Source of the DNA: Rarobacter incanus
Lineage (GTDB): Bacteria; Actinomycetota; Actinomycetes; Actinomycetales; Cellulomonadaceae
DNA: 64,000 nt
Direction: 5' to 3'
NCBI RefSeq assembly: GCF_006715765.1
Contig: NZ_VFNV01000001.1
Coordinates: forward strand, 2,108,001 to 2,172,000
A model generated the notes under the pieces. It ran no database searches. It was not told the DNA's origin and saw only the letters and a list, made by a program, of their open reading frames with translations. Both the position numbers and the translations under genes were made by a program. Of the stretch, positions 57,218 to 64,000 are shown piece after piece (position 1 is the stretch's first letter; each line of letters begins with the position of its first letter).

Positions 57218-57279
57218 CGCGGTTTGCTGACTGAATCGGTCGGTGCGTTGAATACTTCGACATCGCGGCCAGCGGTTCG

Positions 57280-57285
57280 TAGGAT
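57280..57285 (+). promoter_or_regulatory. -10 hexamer TAGGAT before the small membrane protein
   Basis: TAGGAT, six bases, ATG 57292; no ribosome site. Confidence 0.5.
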
Positions 57286-57291
57286 CAAGAC

Positions 57292-57639
57292 ATGAGCTTT
57301 CTTTACGGGGTGTTCCTGTTCCTGCACATGGTCGGATGGGCGATCGTCTTCGGCGGTTACCTGGCCACCATGAAGCAGCCGGGTGTCTACAAGGGCACGT
57401 TGCACGGCGCGCTGACGGCACTAGTTTCGGGCATTGCGATGGTGGGAATCCGCGAAATGGATGACTCCATGAACGACCCGAACATGGTGAAGATCGCGCT
57501 GAAGCTGGGCATCGCCCTGGTTGTCGTCCTACTGGCGTTCGTTGCGAACGCGAAGAAGGAAGATGCACCTGTGGGGCTCAAGCACGCCATCGGCGGGCTG
57601 ACGCTGGTCAACATCGCCATCGCTGTGTTTGTGCACTGA
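57292..57639 (+). CDS. Four-helix membrane protein, unknown function
   Basis: 115 residues. Four predicted helices (FLYGVFLFLHMVGWAIVFGG, GALTALVSGIAMVGI, IALKLGIALVVVLLAFVANA, IGGLTLVNIAIAVFV) with short polar loops. The His in LHMVG and in the KHAIGG end recur in small actinobacterial membrane proteins, but I cannot name the family. Convergent with cysH, 13 bp between stops. Confidence 0.75.
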   Translation: MSFLYGVFLFLHMVGWAIVFGGYLATMKQPGVYKGTLHGALTALVSGIAMVGIREMDDSMNDPNMVKIALKLGIALVVVLLAFVANAKKEDAPVGLKHAIGGLTLVNIAIAVFVH

Positions 57640-57652
57640 TACAGCTTCGACG

Positions 57653-58510
57653 CTAGATGACGTGCAACCCGCACTCGGTCTTTGTCTGTCCCGCCCACCT
57701 GCCCGAGCGTGGGTCCGCGCCGGGCTCCACCATCGACGTGCACGGGGCGCAGCCGATCGACGGGTAGCCCTGTGACAGCAGCGGGTTGACGATGACTGCG
57801 TTTTCCGCGATGTAGCGTTCCGTCTGTTCGTCGCTCCACGCGGCGATCGGGTTGACCTTCACCAGCTTATTCGCCTGATCCCACACGACAATCGGCGCCT
57901 GGGCGCGCGACGGGGCGTCGGCGCGTCGCACCCCGGTGAGCCACACCTCGTAGTCGGCCAGTTGGTCGCGCATCGGCACCACCTTGCGCAGGTGGCAGCA
58001 CTTGGTGGGATCGCTAGCGAACAGATCCTTGCCGTGCGCCAGGTCCTGCTCGGCGACGCTGGCGCGCGGCCGTACCGACACGACGTTGACGCGCATGTCG
58101 GCGGCCACCCGATCGCGCGTCGCCAAGGTCGTTTCGAAGTGGTACCCGGTGTCGCCGAACAGGACATCGACCCACGGTTTGTATGACGAAACCAGGTGCA
58201 CCAGGACGGTATCGGCCATGGAACTGGCCACGGCGATGCGGTCACCAAACGTATCGATCACCCACGCAAGGACGCGGGCGGCATCTGCCTCGTCCTGAGC
58301 GCCGATCTGCGAACCGTGCAGTAGGTCGCGCCCCTGTGCGGCTATCCGTTGCAGTTCCGCCTCGGTGCGCCGGGGTGTGCGCTCGCGTTCCCTCCGCTCC
58401 GCTTCCCGCCGCCATTCGGCCTGCCGCGCCAAACGCTGTTGGGCGACGAGCGCCCCGCCCCCAGCAGCAAACACCCCCGTGAAGGCATTAGCTTCGCCTA
58501 GGGTGCTCAA
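57653..58510 (-). CDS. cysH: Adenylyl-sulfate reductase (CysH type with 4Fe-4S motifs)
   Basis: 285 residues. It reduces activated sulfate to sulfite. IAVASSMADTVLVHLVSS is the nucleotide loop, then LFGDTGYHFETTLATRD; the Cys pairs KCCHLRKV and GCAPCTS are the cluster ligands found in APS-specific enzymes, and the C-terminal TECGLHV holds the catalytic Cys. The start is not settled: TTG 58510 overlaps the sulfite reductase stop (TTGA) and has GAGGAA ten bases upstream; GTG 58474 is possible. Coupled to the sulfite reductase gene. Confidence 0.9.
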   Translation of the reverse strand: MSTLGEANAFTGVFAAGGGALVAQQRLARQAEWRREAERRERERTPRRTEAELQRIAAQGRDLLHGSQIGAQDEADAARVLAWVIDTFGDRIAVASSMADTVLVHLVSSYKPWVDVLFGDTGYHFETTLATRDRVAADMRVNVVSVRPRASVAEQDLAHGKDLFASDPTKCCHLRKVVPMRDQLADYEVWLTGVRRADAPSRAQAPIVVWDQANKLVKVNPIAAWSDEQTERYIAENAVIVNPLLSQGYPSIGCAPCTSMVEPGADPRSGRWAGQTKTECGLHVI

Positions 58511-60318
58511 CGCAGCAGTTCCTCGTCGGCGCGCAGCGCCCACTGCGCGAACGGTTCGTTCCCGTCGCGGTTTTCGACGTAGGAGCGCGTGAGCTTTTCC
58601 ACGTATTCGCCGACGCCGTCCGCGGGGACCTTGAGGCCGCGCACGGTGCGACCGAAACCGGCCTCGGCCCGCTGCTCCGAAATGAGCCCGCCGCCAAGGT
58701 GAACCTGATAGCCGGGAACCTGCTCGCCCTCGTCGTTCATGATGAGCTGCCCCTTGAGCCCGATGTCCGCGGTCTGGATCCGGGCGCACGAATTCGGGCA
58801 CCCGTTGACGTTCAAAGTCAGCGGCAACAGCTTGTGTTCCTGCGTGACGTCGGCCAGGGCCTGGTCAAGGTGCTGGATGGCGCGCGTCGCGTTCGCCTTG
58901 GTTTCCACGATCGCCAGCTTGCAATACTCGATGCCCGTGCACGCCATCGTCGAACGGCGGAAATTGCCCGGTTCGGCCTCGAATCCTAACTCGCGCAGGG
59001 TACCCACGGCCCGGTCAACGTCACCGGGCGGCACGTCCAGGAGAAGGAGCTTCTGATACGGCGTGAGGCGAATGCGGTCGGAACCAACCGACTCGGCCAG
59101 GTCCGCGACCCCGGCCAACGCGGTGCCACTGGTGCGCCCCACGTAGGGAGCCGCGCCTATATAGAATTTTCCGTCCTTTTGTTCGTGCACCCCGACGTGG
59201 TCCGCGGAGCGGGTCGGCTGGGCCGGTGCTGGCCCATCGGGAAGTTCGTAGCCCAAGTATTCGTCCTGCAGAATCTGCCGGAATTTCTGCGGGCCCCAGT
59301 CGGCCATGAGGTACTTGAGCCGGGCTCGATTGCGCAGGCGCCGGTAACCGTAGTCGCGAAAGATCGACGTGATGGCGACCCACACCTCGGGGACCAGGCG
59401 CGGCTCAAGGAAGGTGCCGAGGCGCTGCGCCAGGTGCGCGCTGGTCGACAGGCCGCCCCCGACCCAAAGATCGAATCCGACACCGAGCTCGGGATGCACG
59501 ACCGGCACCAGCGAAAAGTCGTTGATTTCCGGAACGACGTCGAAGCTGGGGTGCCCGGTGATCGCGGTCTTATACTTGCGCGGAAGGTTGGAAAAGGAAG
59601 GGTCCCCGATGTAGCGCCGCACGATTTCGGCGATGATGTCGGTCGGGTCGATGATCTCGTCCTTGGCAATGCCAGCGACGGGAGAACCCAGGATCACGCG
59701 CGGGACGTCGCCGCACGCCTCCGTGGTTTGTAGTCCAACGGCTGCCAGCCGCTCCCAGATCTGGGGCATCGATTCGACCTCGACCCAGTGGAATTGGATG
59801 TTGTGGCGGTCGGTGATGTCCGCGGTATTGCGGCAAAAGTCCTGCGAGATTTGCGCGAGAGTGCGCAGTTGCGCGACGTTGAGTGCACCGCCGTCGGAGC
59901 GCACCCGAAGCATGAAATAGGAGTCCTCGATTTCCTCGGTTTCGAGTTGCGCGGTGCGCCCGCCGTCGATTCCCGGCTTGCGCTGCGTGTAAAGGCCCCA
60001 CCAGCGAAAGCGACCGTGCAGGTCATCCTTCGGGATCGAATCGAATCCCTCCTTGGCGTAGATCCGTTCGATGCGCTCGCGGACGTTGAGGGGGTCGTCG
60101 ATCTGCTTGAGTTCCTCGTTTGCGTTCAGGGGCGTTTTCCCGTCCACTTTCCACTGCCCGTTGGGGCGTGCGGCCCGGGCCGGGCGCCCCGGGCGCTTCG
60201 CGGCGGCGGCCGAGGCAGGGGGCTGCGTGGCTGCTTGCGAGGCAGTCGGGCTAGAGCTTGTCGGTTCAGAGCCTTTCGGGTCAGAGCCGCTCGGCGCCGG
60301 AGTTTGGGGAGCAGTCAT
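58507..60318 (-). CDS. sir: Ferredoxin-dependent sulfite reductase (nitrite/sulfite reductase family)
   Basis: 603 residues. It reduces sulfite to sulfide with sirohaem and a 4Fe-4S cluster. The cluster ligands are in MACTGIEYCKLA (C-x5-C) and NVNGCPNSCAR (C-x3-C). Repeated ferredoxin-like halves are visible (DITDRHNIQFHWVEVES, RIRLTPYQKLLLLDVP). The first ~50 residues are a Ser/Pro/Ala-rich leader. ATG 60318 follows AAGGAT. Sulfite rather than nitrite is favoured because cysH follows. Confidence 0.92.
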   Translation of the reverse strand: MTAPQTPAPSGSDPKGSEPTSSSPTASQAATQPPASAAAAKRPGRPARAARPNGQWKVDGKTPLNANEELKQIDDPLNVRERIERIYAKEGFDSIPKDDLHGRFRWWGLYTQRKPGIDGGRTAQLETEEIEDSYFMLRVRSDGGALNVAQLRTLAQISQDFCRNTADITDRHNIQFHWVEVESMPQIWERLAAVGLQTTEACGDVPRVILGSPVAGIAKDEIIDPTDIIAEIVRRYIGDPSFSNLPRKYKTAITGHPSFDVVPEINDFSLVPVVHPELGVGFDLWVGGGLSTSAHLAQRLGTFLEPRLVPEVWVAITSIFRDYGYRRLRNRARLKYLMADWGPQKFRQILQDEYLGYELPDGPAPAQPTRSADHVGVHEQKDGKFYIGAAPYVGRTSGTALAGVADLAESVGSDRIRLTPYQKLLLLDVPPGDVDRAVGTLRELGFEAEPGNFRRSTMACTGIEYCKLAIVETKANATRAIQHLDQALADVTQEHKLLPLTLNVNGCPNSCARIQTADIGLKGQLIMNDEGEQVPGYQVHLGGGLISEQRAEAGFGRTVRGLKVPADGVGEYVEKLTRSYVENRDGNEPFAQWALRADEELLR

Positions 60319-60524
60319 GGGGATCCTTCGGATGTGCAGGGGGGCGTATGACCGGGGGATTTTGTCTGAAAGACGTTACGTTGGCCGGTATTGCCGTGAC
60401 CACAGGGGTTCACATGATGGACAGCGCGGCACTGTCGGGTGTCCGAAACTGGGACCGCGGCTTGGTGGCGGGCTCAGCAGAACTAGGGAGGGGGCTACTC
60501 GACCGGTGGAGGTAGCCATTCTTG

Positions 60525-60536
60525 GTCGGCGCCGAC
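60525..60536. repeat. 12-bp palindrome GTCGGCGCCGAC
   Basis: A perfect palindrome at the left edge of the 93-bp repeats. GGTCGGCGC recurs inside both repeat copies. Confidence 0.6.
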
Positions 60537-60738
60537 TGAAAGGTGCGCGGTCGGCGCGCGCGAGGGTGCGCGGGGGCGTCGAGTGCGGGGTTTTGGTTCG
60601 AGTGCGGTGGTTTGAGCAGGGGTCTTTACTGAAAGGGGCGCGGTCGGCGCGTGCGGGGGTGCGCGGGAACGTCGAGTGCGGGGTTTTGGTTCGAGTGCGG
60701 TGGTTTGCGCAGGGGGCGCGTGACCGAAAGCTGCGCGG
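60535..60738. repeat. 93-bp tandem repeat between sir and pcrA
   Basis: Copy 1 is 60535-60627, copy 2 is 60628-60720, and a short third copy starts near 60721. A 38-nt block (60577-60614 and 60670-60707) is identical, and most of the remainder agrees. The unit is 31 codons long. It lies within the 459-bp gap 60319-60777, which also holds the sir upstream region and the pcrA promoter; no gene in that gap is convincing. Confidence 0.85.
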
Positions 60739-60762
60739 ACTACTCGATCGACGGGGTGCCAC

Positions 60763-60768
60763 TAGGCT
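60763..60768 (+). promoter_or_regulatory. -10 hexamer TAGGCT for pcrA
   Basis: TAGGCT, nine bases, ATG 60778. No Shine-Dalgarno sequence. Confidence 0.45.
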
Positions 60769-60777
60769 TAGACCATC

Positions 60778-63306
60778 ATGGCTTCATTGTTCGACTCACT
60801 CACTTCCAAGCTTGCGCGTTCGCGCGCCGAATCGGCGGGCACCTCCGTGCTGCCGTCGTTGGCGATGCCCGTAGATCAGCAAGAACCGGCGCCAGAATAC
60901 GACGAAGGACCTGCCCACGACTACGACGCTTTGGGCGATCCCTACGCCGCGCAGGATGCCCAGTGGGAAGCGCAGCGGGCACGCGAGGCAGAGCAAAGGG
61001 CGGCCGGCCTTCTGCGCGGGCTCAATCCGCAGCAACGCGAGGCCGTCGAATACGCAGGACCGGCACTTCTGATTATCGCGGGTGCGGGTTCCGGTAAAAC
61101 TAGGGTCCTCACTCACCGGATCGCCTACCTGCTCGCCACCGGCAGAGCGCGGCCCGGGCAGATCCTCGCCATCACCTTCACGAACAAGGCCGCCGCAGAA
61201 ATGCGTGAACGCGTTGCCGACTTGGTCGGGCCCGAGGCCCGGCGCATGTGGGTTGCCACGTTTCACTCCGCGTGCGTACGCATCCTGCGCGCCGAACACG
61301 ATCACGTCGGGCTGAAATCGACGTTCTCGATCTACGATTCCGCCGACTCGCAGCGGCTCCTGACGCTCATCGCGCGCGATCTGGATCTGGACGTCAAGAA
61401 GTTCCCCGCCAAGGTCCTGGCGCGCAAAATATCGGACCTGAAGAACGATCTGGTGCCGCCGAAGCAGTTCACGGAGGCTGCGGGCGGGGCGGGTACGGCG
61501 GACTTCGACCGCACGCTAGCGCAGGTTTACGAGCGGTACCAGGCTCGCCTGCGGGGAGCCAACGCCGTCGACTTCGATGACATCATCGGCCTCACCGTTC
61601 AGCTGCTGCAACGCAACCCCATCGTTGCCGAGCACTACAGGCGCAGGTTTAGGCACATTCTCGTCGACGAATATCAGGACACCAACCACGCCCAGTACGT
61701 CCTGATTCGCGAGCTAGTGGGCACGGGCGACAACCCGGACGTCCCGCCCGGGGAACTGACGGTCGTCGGGGACTCGGACCAGTCGATCTATGCATTCCGC
61801 GGCGCCACTATTCGCAACATTGAGGAATTCGAGCAGGATTATCCGGCCGCGCACACCATCTTGTTGGAGCAAAACTACCGTTCCACGCAGACGATTCTGT
61901 CGGCAGCCAACGCGGTGATCGCCCGCAATAGCGCCCGGCGGCCAAAGAAACTGTGGACCGATTCCGGCCAGGGCGACAAGATCATTGCGGACGTGGCGGA
62001 GGACGAATACGGGGAGGCGCGATTCGTCGCGGATGAGATAGACGAGCTCGCCGACAGCGGGACATTCCGCTATTCCGACATCGCAGTGTTTTACCGTGCC
62101 AACGCGCAGTCGCGGGCCCTTGAAGACCAGTTCATCAAGGTCGGACTGCCGTACCGAGTCGTTGGCGGAACCCGCTTCTACGACCGCAAGGAAATAAAAG
62201 ACGTAGTCGCTTACCTGCGGGTCATCGCAAACCCAGACGACGACATCTCGTTGCGCCGGATATTGAATGTTCCCAAGCGGGGGATCGGCGACCGGTCCGA
62301 GGCCGTCATCGCGCAGTTCGCCGCCCGCGAGTCCATTAGCTTCGGCACCGCACTGCGGCGCGTCGGCGAAATTCCCGGAATGACCTCCCGGACAATCAAG
62401 CCCGCAGGTGCCTTTGTCGAGTTCCTAGATGACGCCGCCGCGTTCGGGGCCGGGCACGGAGTAGACGAGCTTGTCGAGAGGATCCTCGATAAGTCTGGGT
62501 ACCTGGCGGAACTGCGCGCCAGCGACAACCCGCAGGACTACACGCGGGTCGAAAACCTGGCCGAATTCCACTCGGTTGCAGTCGAATTCGTCACCGACTA
62601 CCCAGACGCGGACCTGGTCGACTTCCTGGAGAGGATATCGCTGGTCGCCGACGCCGATCAGATCCCGGGCGATCAGGGCATGGTCACGCTCATGACTTTG
62701 CATACCGCGAAGGGGCTGGAATTCCCGGTCGTATTCCTGACCGGCATGGAGGATGGCACGTTCCCACACTCTCGATCCATGGGTGACGACACCGAGCTTG
62801 CGGAGGAACGTCGCCTCGCCTACGTCGGCATCACGCGCGCGCGCCGGCGGCTCTACCTCACGCGCGCCGGCATGCGCTCCGCGTGGGGGCAACCCTCCGA
62901 GTTTCCCGCCAGCCGGTTCTTCGATGAGATACCAACCGACCTCATAGAGTGGCGCCGGCGCGAATCTCCCACCATGTCGATACGGCAGACCGGGTGGGGC
63001 TCTTACGGGTCCCGAAGGACCCAGAGCGACGATGATTTTGCCCCAGCCATTGGTTCCGGCAACGCCAAGAGCACCTTTGCGCGCAGCGGGGAGGCGGAAG
63101 GGCGGGCCTCGTCGATGAGCGTGGATCGCATCGAAACGCCCTCAATATCCCTGCGGGTCGGCGACAAAATCACCCACGACAAGTTTGGCCTGGGAACCGT
63201 CGTGGGGCTGGAAGGCAGCGGCCGCAACGCCGTCGCGCGCGTGGATTTCGGGACGGGCGACCCCAAACGCCTGTTGCTTCGGATGGCGCCGATTACCAAG
63301 CTGTAG
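60778..63306 (+). CDS. pcrA: ATP-dependent DNA helicase PcrA (UvrD/PcrA family)
   Basis: 842 residues, superfamily 1A helicase acting in repair and replication. A ~80-residue extension precedes GLNPQQREAVEYAGPALLII; Walker A is GAGSGKTRVLTHRIAYLL, motif II DEYQDTNHAQ, motif III VGDSDQSIYAFRGA, motif IV LEQNYRST, motif V TLHTAKGLEFPVVFLTG and motif VI YVGITRARRRLYL. The C-terminal Tudor-like domain that contacts RNA polymerase is present (VGDKITHDKFGLGTVVGLEG). Complete. Confidence 0.95.
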   Translation: MASLFDSLTSKLARSRAESAGTSVLPSLAMPVDQQEPAPEYDEGPAHDYDALGDPYAAQDAQWEAQRAREAEQRAAGLLRGLNPQQREAVEYAGPALLIIAGAGSGKTRVLTHRIAYLLATGRARPGQILAITFTNKAAAEMRERVADLVGPEARRMWVATFHSACVRILRAEHDHVGLKSTFSIYDSADSQRLLTLIARDLDLDVKKFPAKVLARKISDLKNDLVPPKQFTEAAGGAGTADFDRTLAQVYERYQARLRGANAVDFDDIIGLTVQLLQRNPIVAEHYRRRFRHILVDEYQDTNHAQYVLIRELVGTGDNPDVPPGELTVVGDSDQSIYAFRGATIRNIEEFEQDYPAAHTILLEQNYRSTQTILSAANAVIARNSARRPKKLWTDSGQGDKIIADVAEDEYGEARFVADEIDELADSGTFRYSDIAVFYRANAQSRALEDQFIKVGLPYRVVGGTRFYDRKEIKDVVAYLRVIANPDDDISLRRILNVPKRGIGDRSEAVIAQFAARESISFGTALRRVGEIPGMTSRTIKPAGAFVEFLDDAAAFGAGHGVDELVERILDKSGYLAELRASDNPQDYTRVENLAEFHSVAVEFVTDYPDADLVDFLERISLVADADQIPGDQGMVTLMTLHTAKGLEFPVVFLTGMEDGTFPHSRSMGDDTELAEERRLAYVGITRARRRLYLTRAGMRSAWGQPSEFPASRFFDEIPTDLIEWRRRESPTMSIRQTGWGSYGSRRTQSDDDFAPAIGSGNAKSTFARSGEAEGRASSMSVDRIETPSISLRVGDKITHDKFGLGTVVGLEGSGRNAVARVDFGTGDPKRLLLRMAPITKL

Positions 63307-63556
63307 GCAACCTGTCCTGCCCCCGGTCAGTGAACCAACGCGGGCGTGCACGCATGCGCGGGACTCACCGATACGGGCGCGGTTTGTGTCGCGGGTTTCG
63401 ATGCCGGCGGCTACAGAGAAAGCCGACGCGCCTGCGGGACGCCCGCAAGGGGCGCCGCTCCCGGCACTCACGCAAGCGACGGCACGCACGCGGGTGATCC
63501 CGAGTCCGTTGTGATGGTCACGCAGACGGCAAAAACGGACTACATTGGGACCAATG

Positions 63557-63570
63557 TCTTGATGTCGAGA
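63557..63570. promoter_or_regulatory. Imperfect palindrome TCTTGATGTCGAGA upstream of sucC
   Basis: A 14-bp near-palindrome, 29 bp before sucC GTG 63600, with TACATT (63541-63546) as a possible -10 just upstream. It would sit near the transcription start, where a repressor could act. The rest of 63307-63556 shows nothing I can identify. Confidence 0.35.
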
Positions 63571-63599
63571 CACTTTCTTCGAGGGAAGGACCAGCGAGG

Positions 63600-64000
63600 G
63601 TGGACCTATTCGAGTATCAGGCCCGCGATGTCTTCGAAAAGCACGGCGTCCCCGTGCTGGACGGGATCGTGGCAACAACGCCTGCCGAGGCGCGCGCGGC
63701 GGCCGAAAAGCTGCTAGCGGATGGATCATCCGTTGTCGTGGTCAAGGCGCAAGTCAAGACCGGGGGCCGCGGTAAGGCCGGCGGGGTGAAGCTGGCACGC
63801 AGCGGCGCCGAGGCCGAAGAGAAGGCCGGCGAAATCCTGGGGATGGACATCAAGGGGCACACCGTGCACCGCGTCATGATCGCGGCCGGCGCCGATATCG
63901 ACCAGGAGTTTTACTTCTCGGTGCTGCTCGACAGGGCCAACCGCTCCTACCTGGCCATGGCCAGCGTCGAGGGCGGCATGGAAATTGAGCAGCTCGCCGT
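63600..64000 (+). CDS. sucC: Succinate--CoA ligase beta subunit, 3' end outside window
   Basis: 133 residues visible. It starts at GTG 63600 with GGAAGGA ten bases upstream and runs off the right edge. [39 protein letters not shown] (ATP-grasp loop), [16 protein letters not shown], and [20 protein letters not shown] are diagnostic of SucC. It forms succinyl-CoA synthetase with SucD, normally the next gene. Confidence 0.95.
   Translation, partial: MDLFEYQARDVFEKHGVPVLDGIVATTPAEARAAAEKLLADGSSVVVVKAQVKTGGRGKAGGVKLARSGAEAEEKAGEILGMDIKGHTVHRVMIAAGADIDQEFYFSVLLDRANRSYLAMASVEGGMEIEQLA

Noticed and set aside
60590-60700. GTTCGA half-sites as an SOS (LexA) box before pcrA
   Set aside because: The partner TCGAAC four bases upstream is missing in both repeat copies.
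60376-60762. 128-residue minus-strand frame containing the 31-residue repeat (NHRTRTKTPHST)
   Set aside because: It exists only because the 93-bp unit is a multiple of three; no ribosome site, no recognisable fold, and it lies in the divergent promoter region.

Overview
The window is about 64 kb of high-GC DNA from an actinobacterium. The evidence is a WhiB-family regulator, a CIRCE-controlled groES, actinobacterial families (DUF5709, DUF3817, DUF6541, GuaB3, a THUMP-like methyltransferase, PspC histidine kinases), many GTG starts, and the order rplM-rpsI-glmM ... coaA/glmS-acpS-nnr-alr-tsaE-tsaB-rimI-tsaD ... groES-whiB-guaB, which is familiar from Micrococcales and Actinomycetales. I cannot name the genus. 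No rRNA, tRNA, transposase, integrase, prophage or CRISPR array was recognised; this looks like stable chromosome.

Layout. 1-9.3 kb: a truncated membrane protein, a ROK/polyphosphate-glucokinase-like kinase divergent from truA, a DUF5709 protein, trhO, the rplM-rpsI ribosomal operon, glmM-def, and convergent coaA. 9.4-17.4 kb: a tight envelope and tRNA-modification operon (glmS, acpS, NAD(P)HX repair, alr, tsaE, tsaB, rimI, tsaD) ending in a long bidirectional terminator. 17.5-26.5 kb: an accessory block of three large secreted enzymes on the minus strand, one GH64 and two GH81 beta-1,3-glucanases, each with a low-complexity linker and a Lys/Arg-rich beta-sandwich-like tail. 26.5-31 kb: a PAS protein, a YbdK-type carboxylate-amine ligase, a methyltransferase and a HAD phosphatase. 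31.2-41.7 kb: groES, whiB, a MerR-type regulator, guaB, an RluA-like pseudouridine synthase, an HTH-MurA fusion, an exonuclease, guaB3 and ptsI. 41.8-47.6 kb: the xfp-pta-ackA phosphoketolase/acetate operon. 47.8-53.7 kb: a SURF1 protein, a secreted CAP protein, a DUF3817 protein, guaA and small membrane proteins. 53.3-57.6 kb: a PspC envelope-stress locus with a two-component system. 57.6-64 kb: the assimilatory sulfite/APS reductase pair, a 93-bp tandem repeat, pcrA, and the start of sucC cut by the window end.

Functional threads. Cell-wall precursor supply is dense (glmM, glmS, alr, an HTH-MurA protein). The glucanase block adds an extracellular activity against fungal or algal beta-1,3-glucan. 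Central metabolism points to a phosphoketolase bypass with acetate-kinase ATP recovery alongside a TCA enzyme (sucC) and aerobic respiration (SURF1). Guanine nucleotide genes (guaB, guaB3, guaA) recur.

Most notable observations: the glucanase trio with a sequence element shared by its two promoter regions; the HTH-MurA fusion with two palindromes in its own upstream region; a TAnnnT hexamer 6-9 nt before the start codon of at least fourteen genes, which implies widespread leaderless transcription; a 93-bp tandem repeat before pcrA; and a possible frameshift at the start of the PAS gene. None of these was tested against a database.
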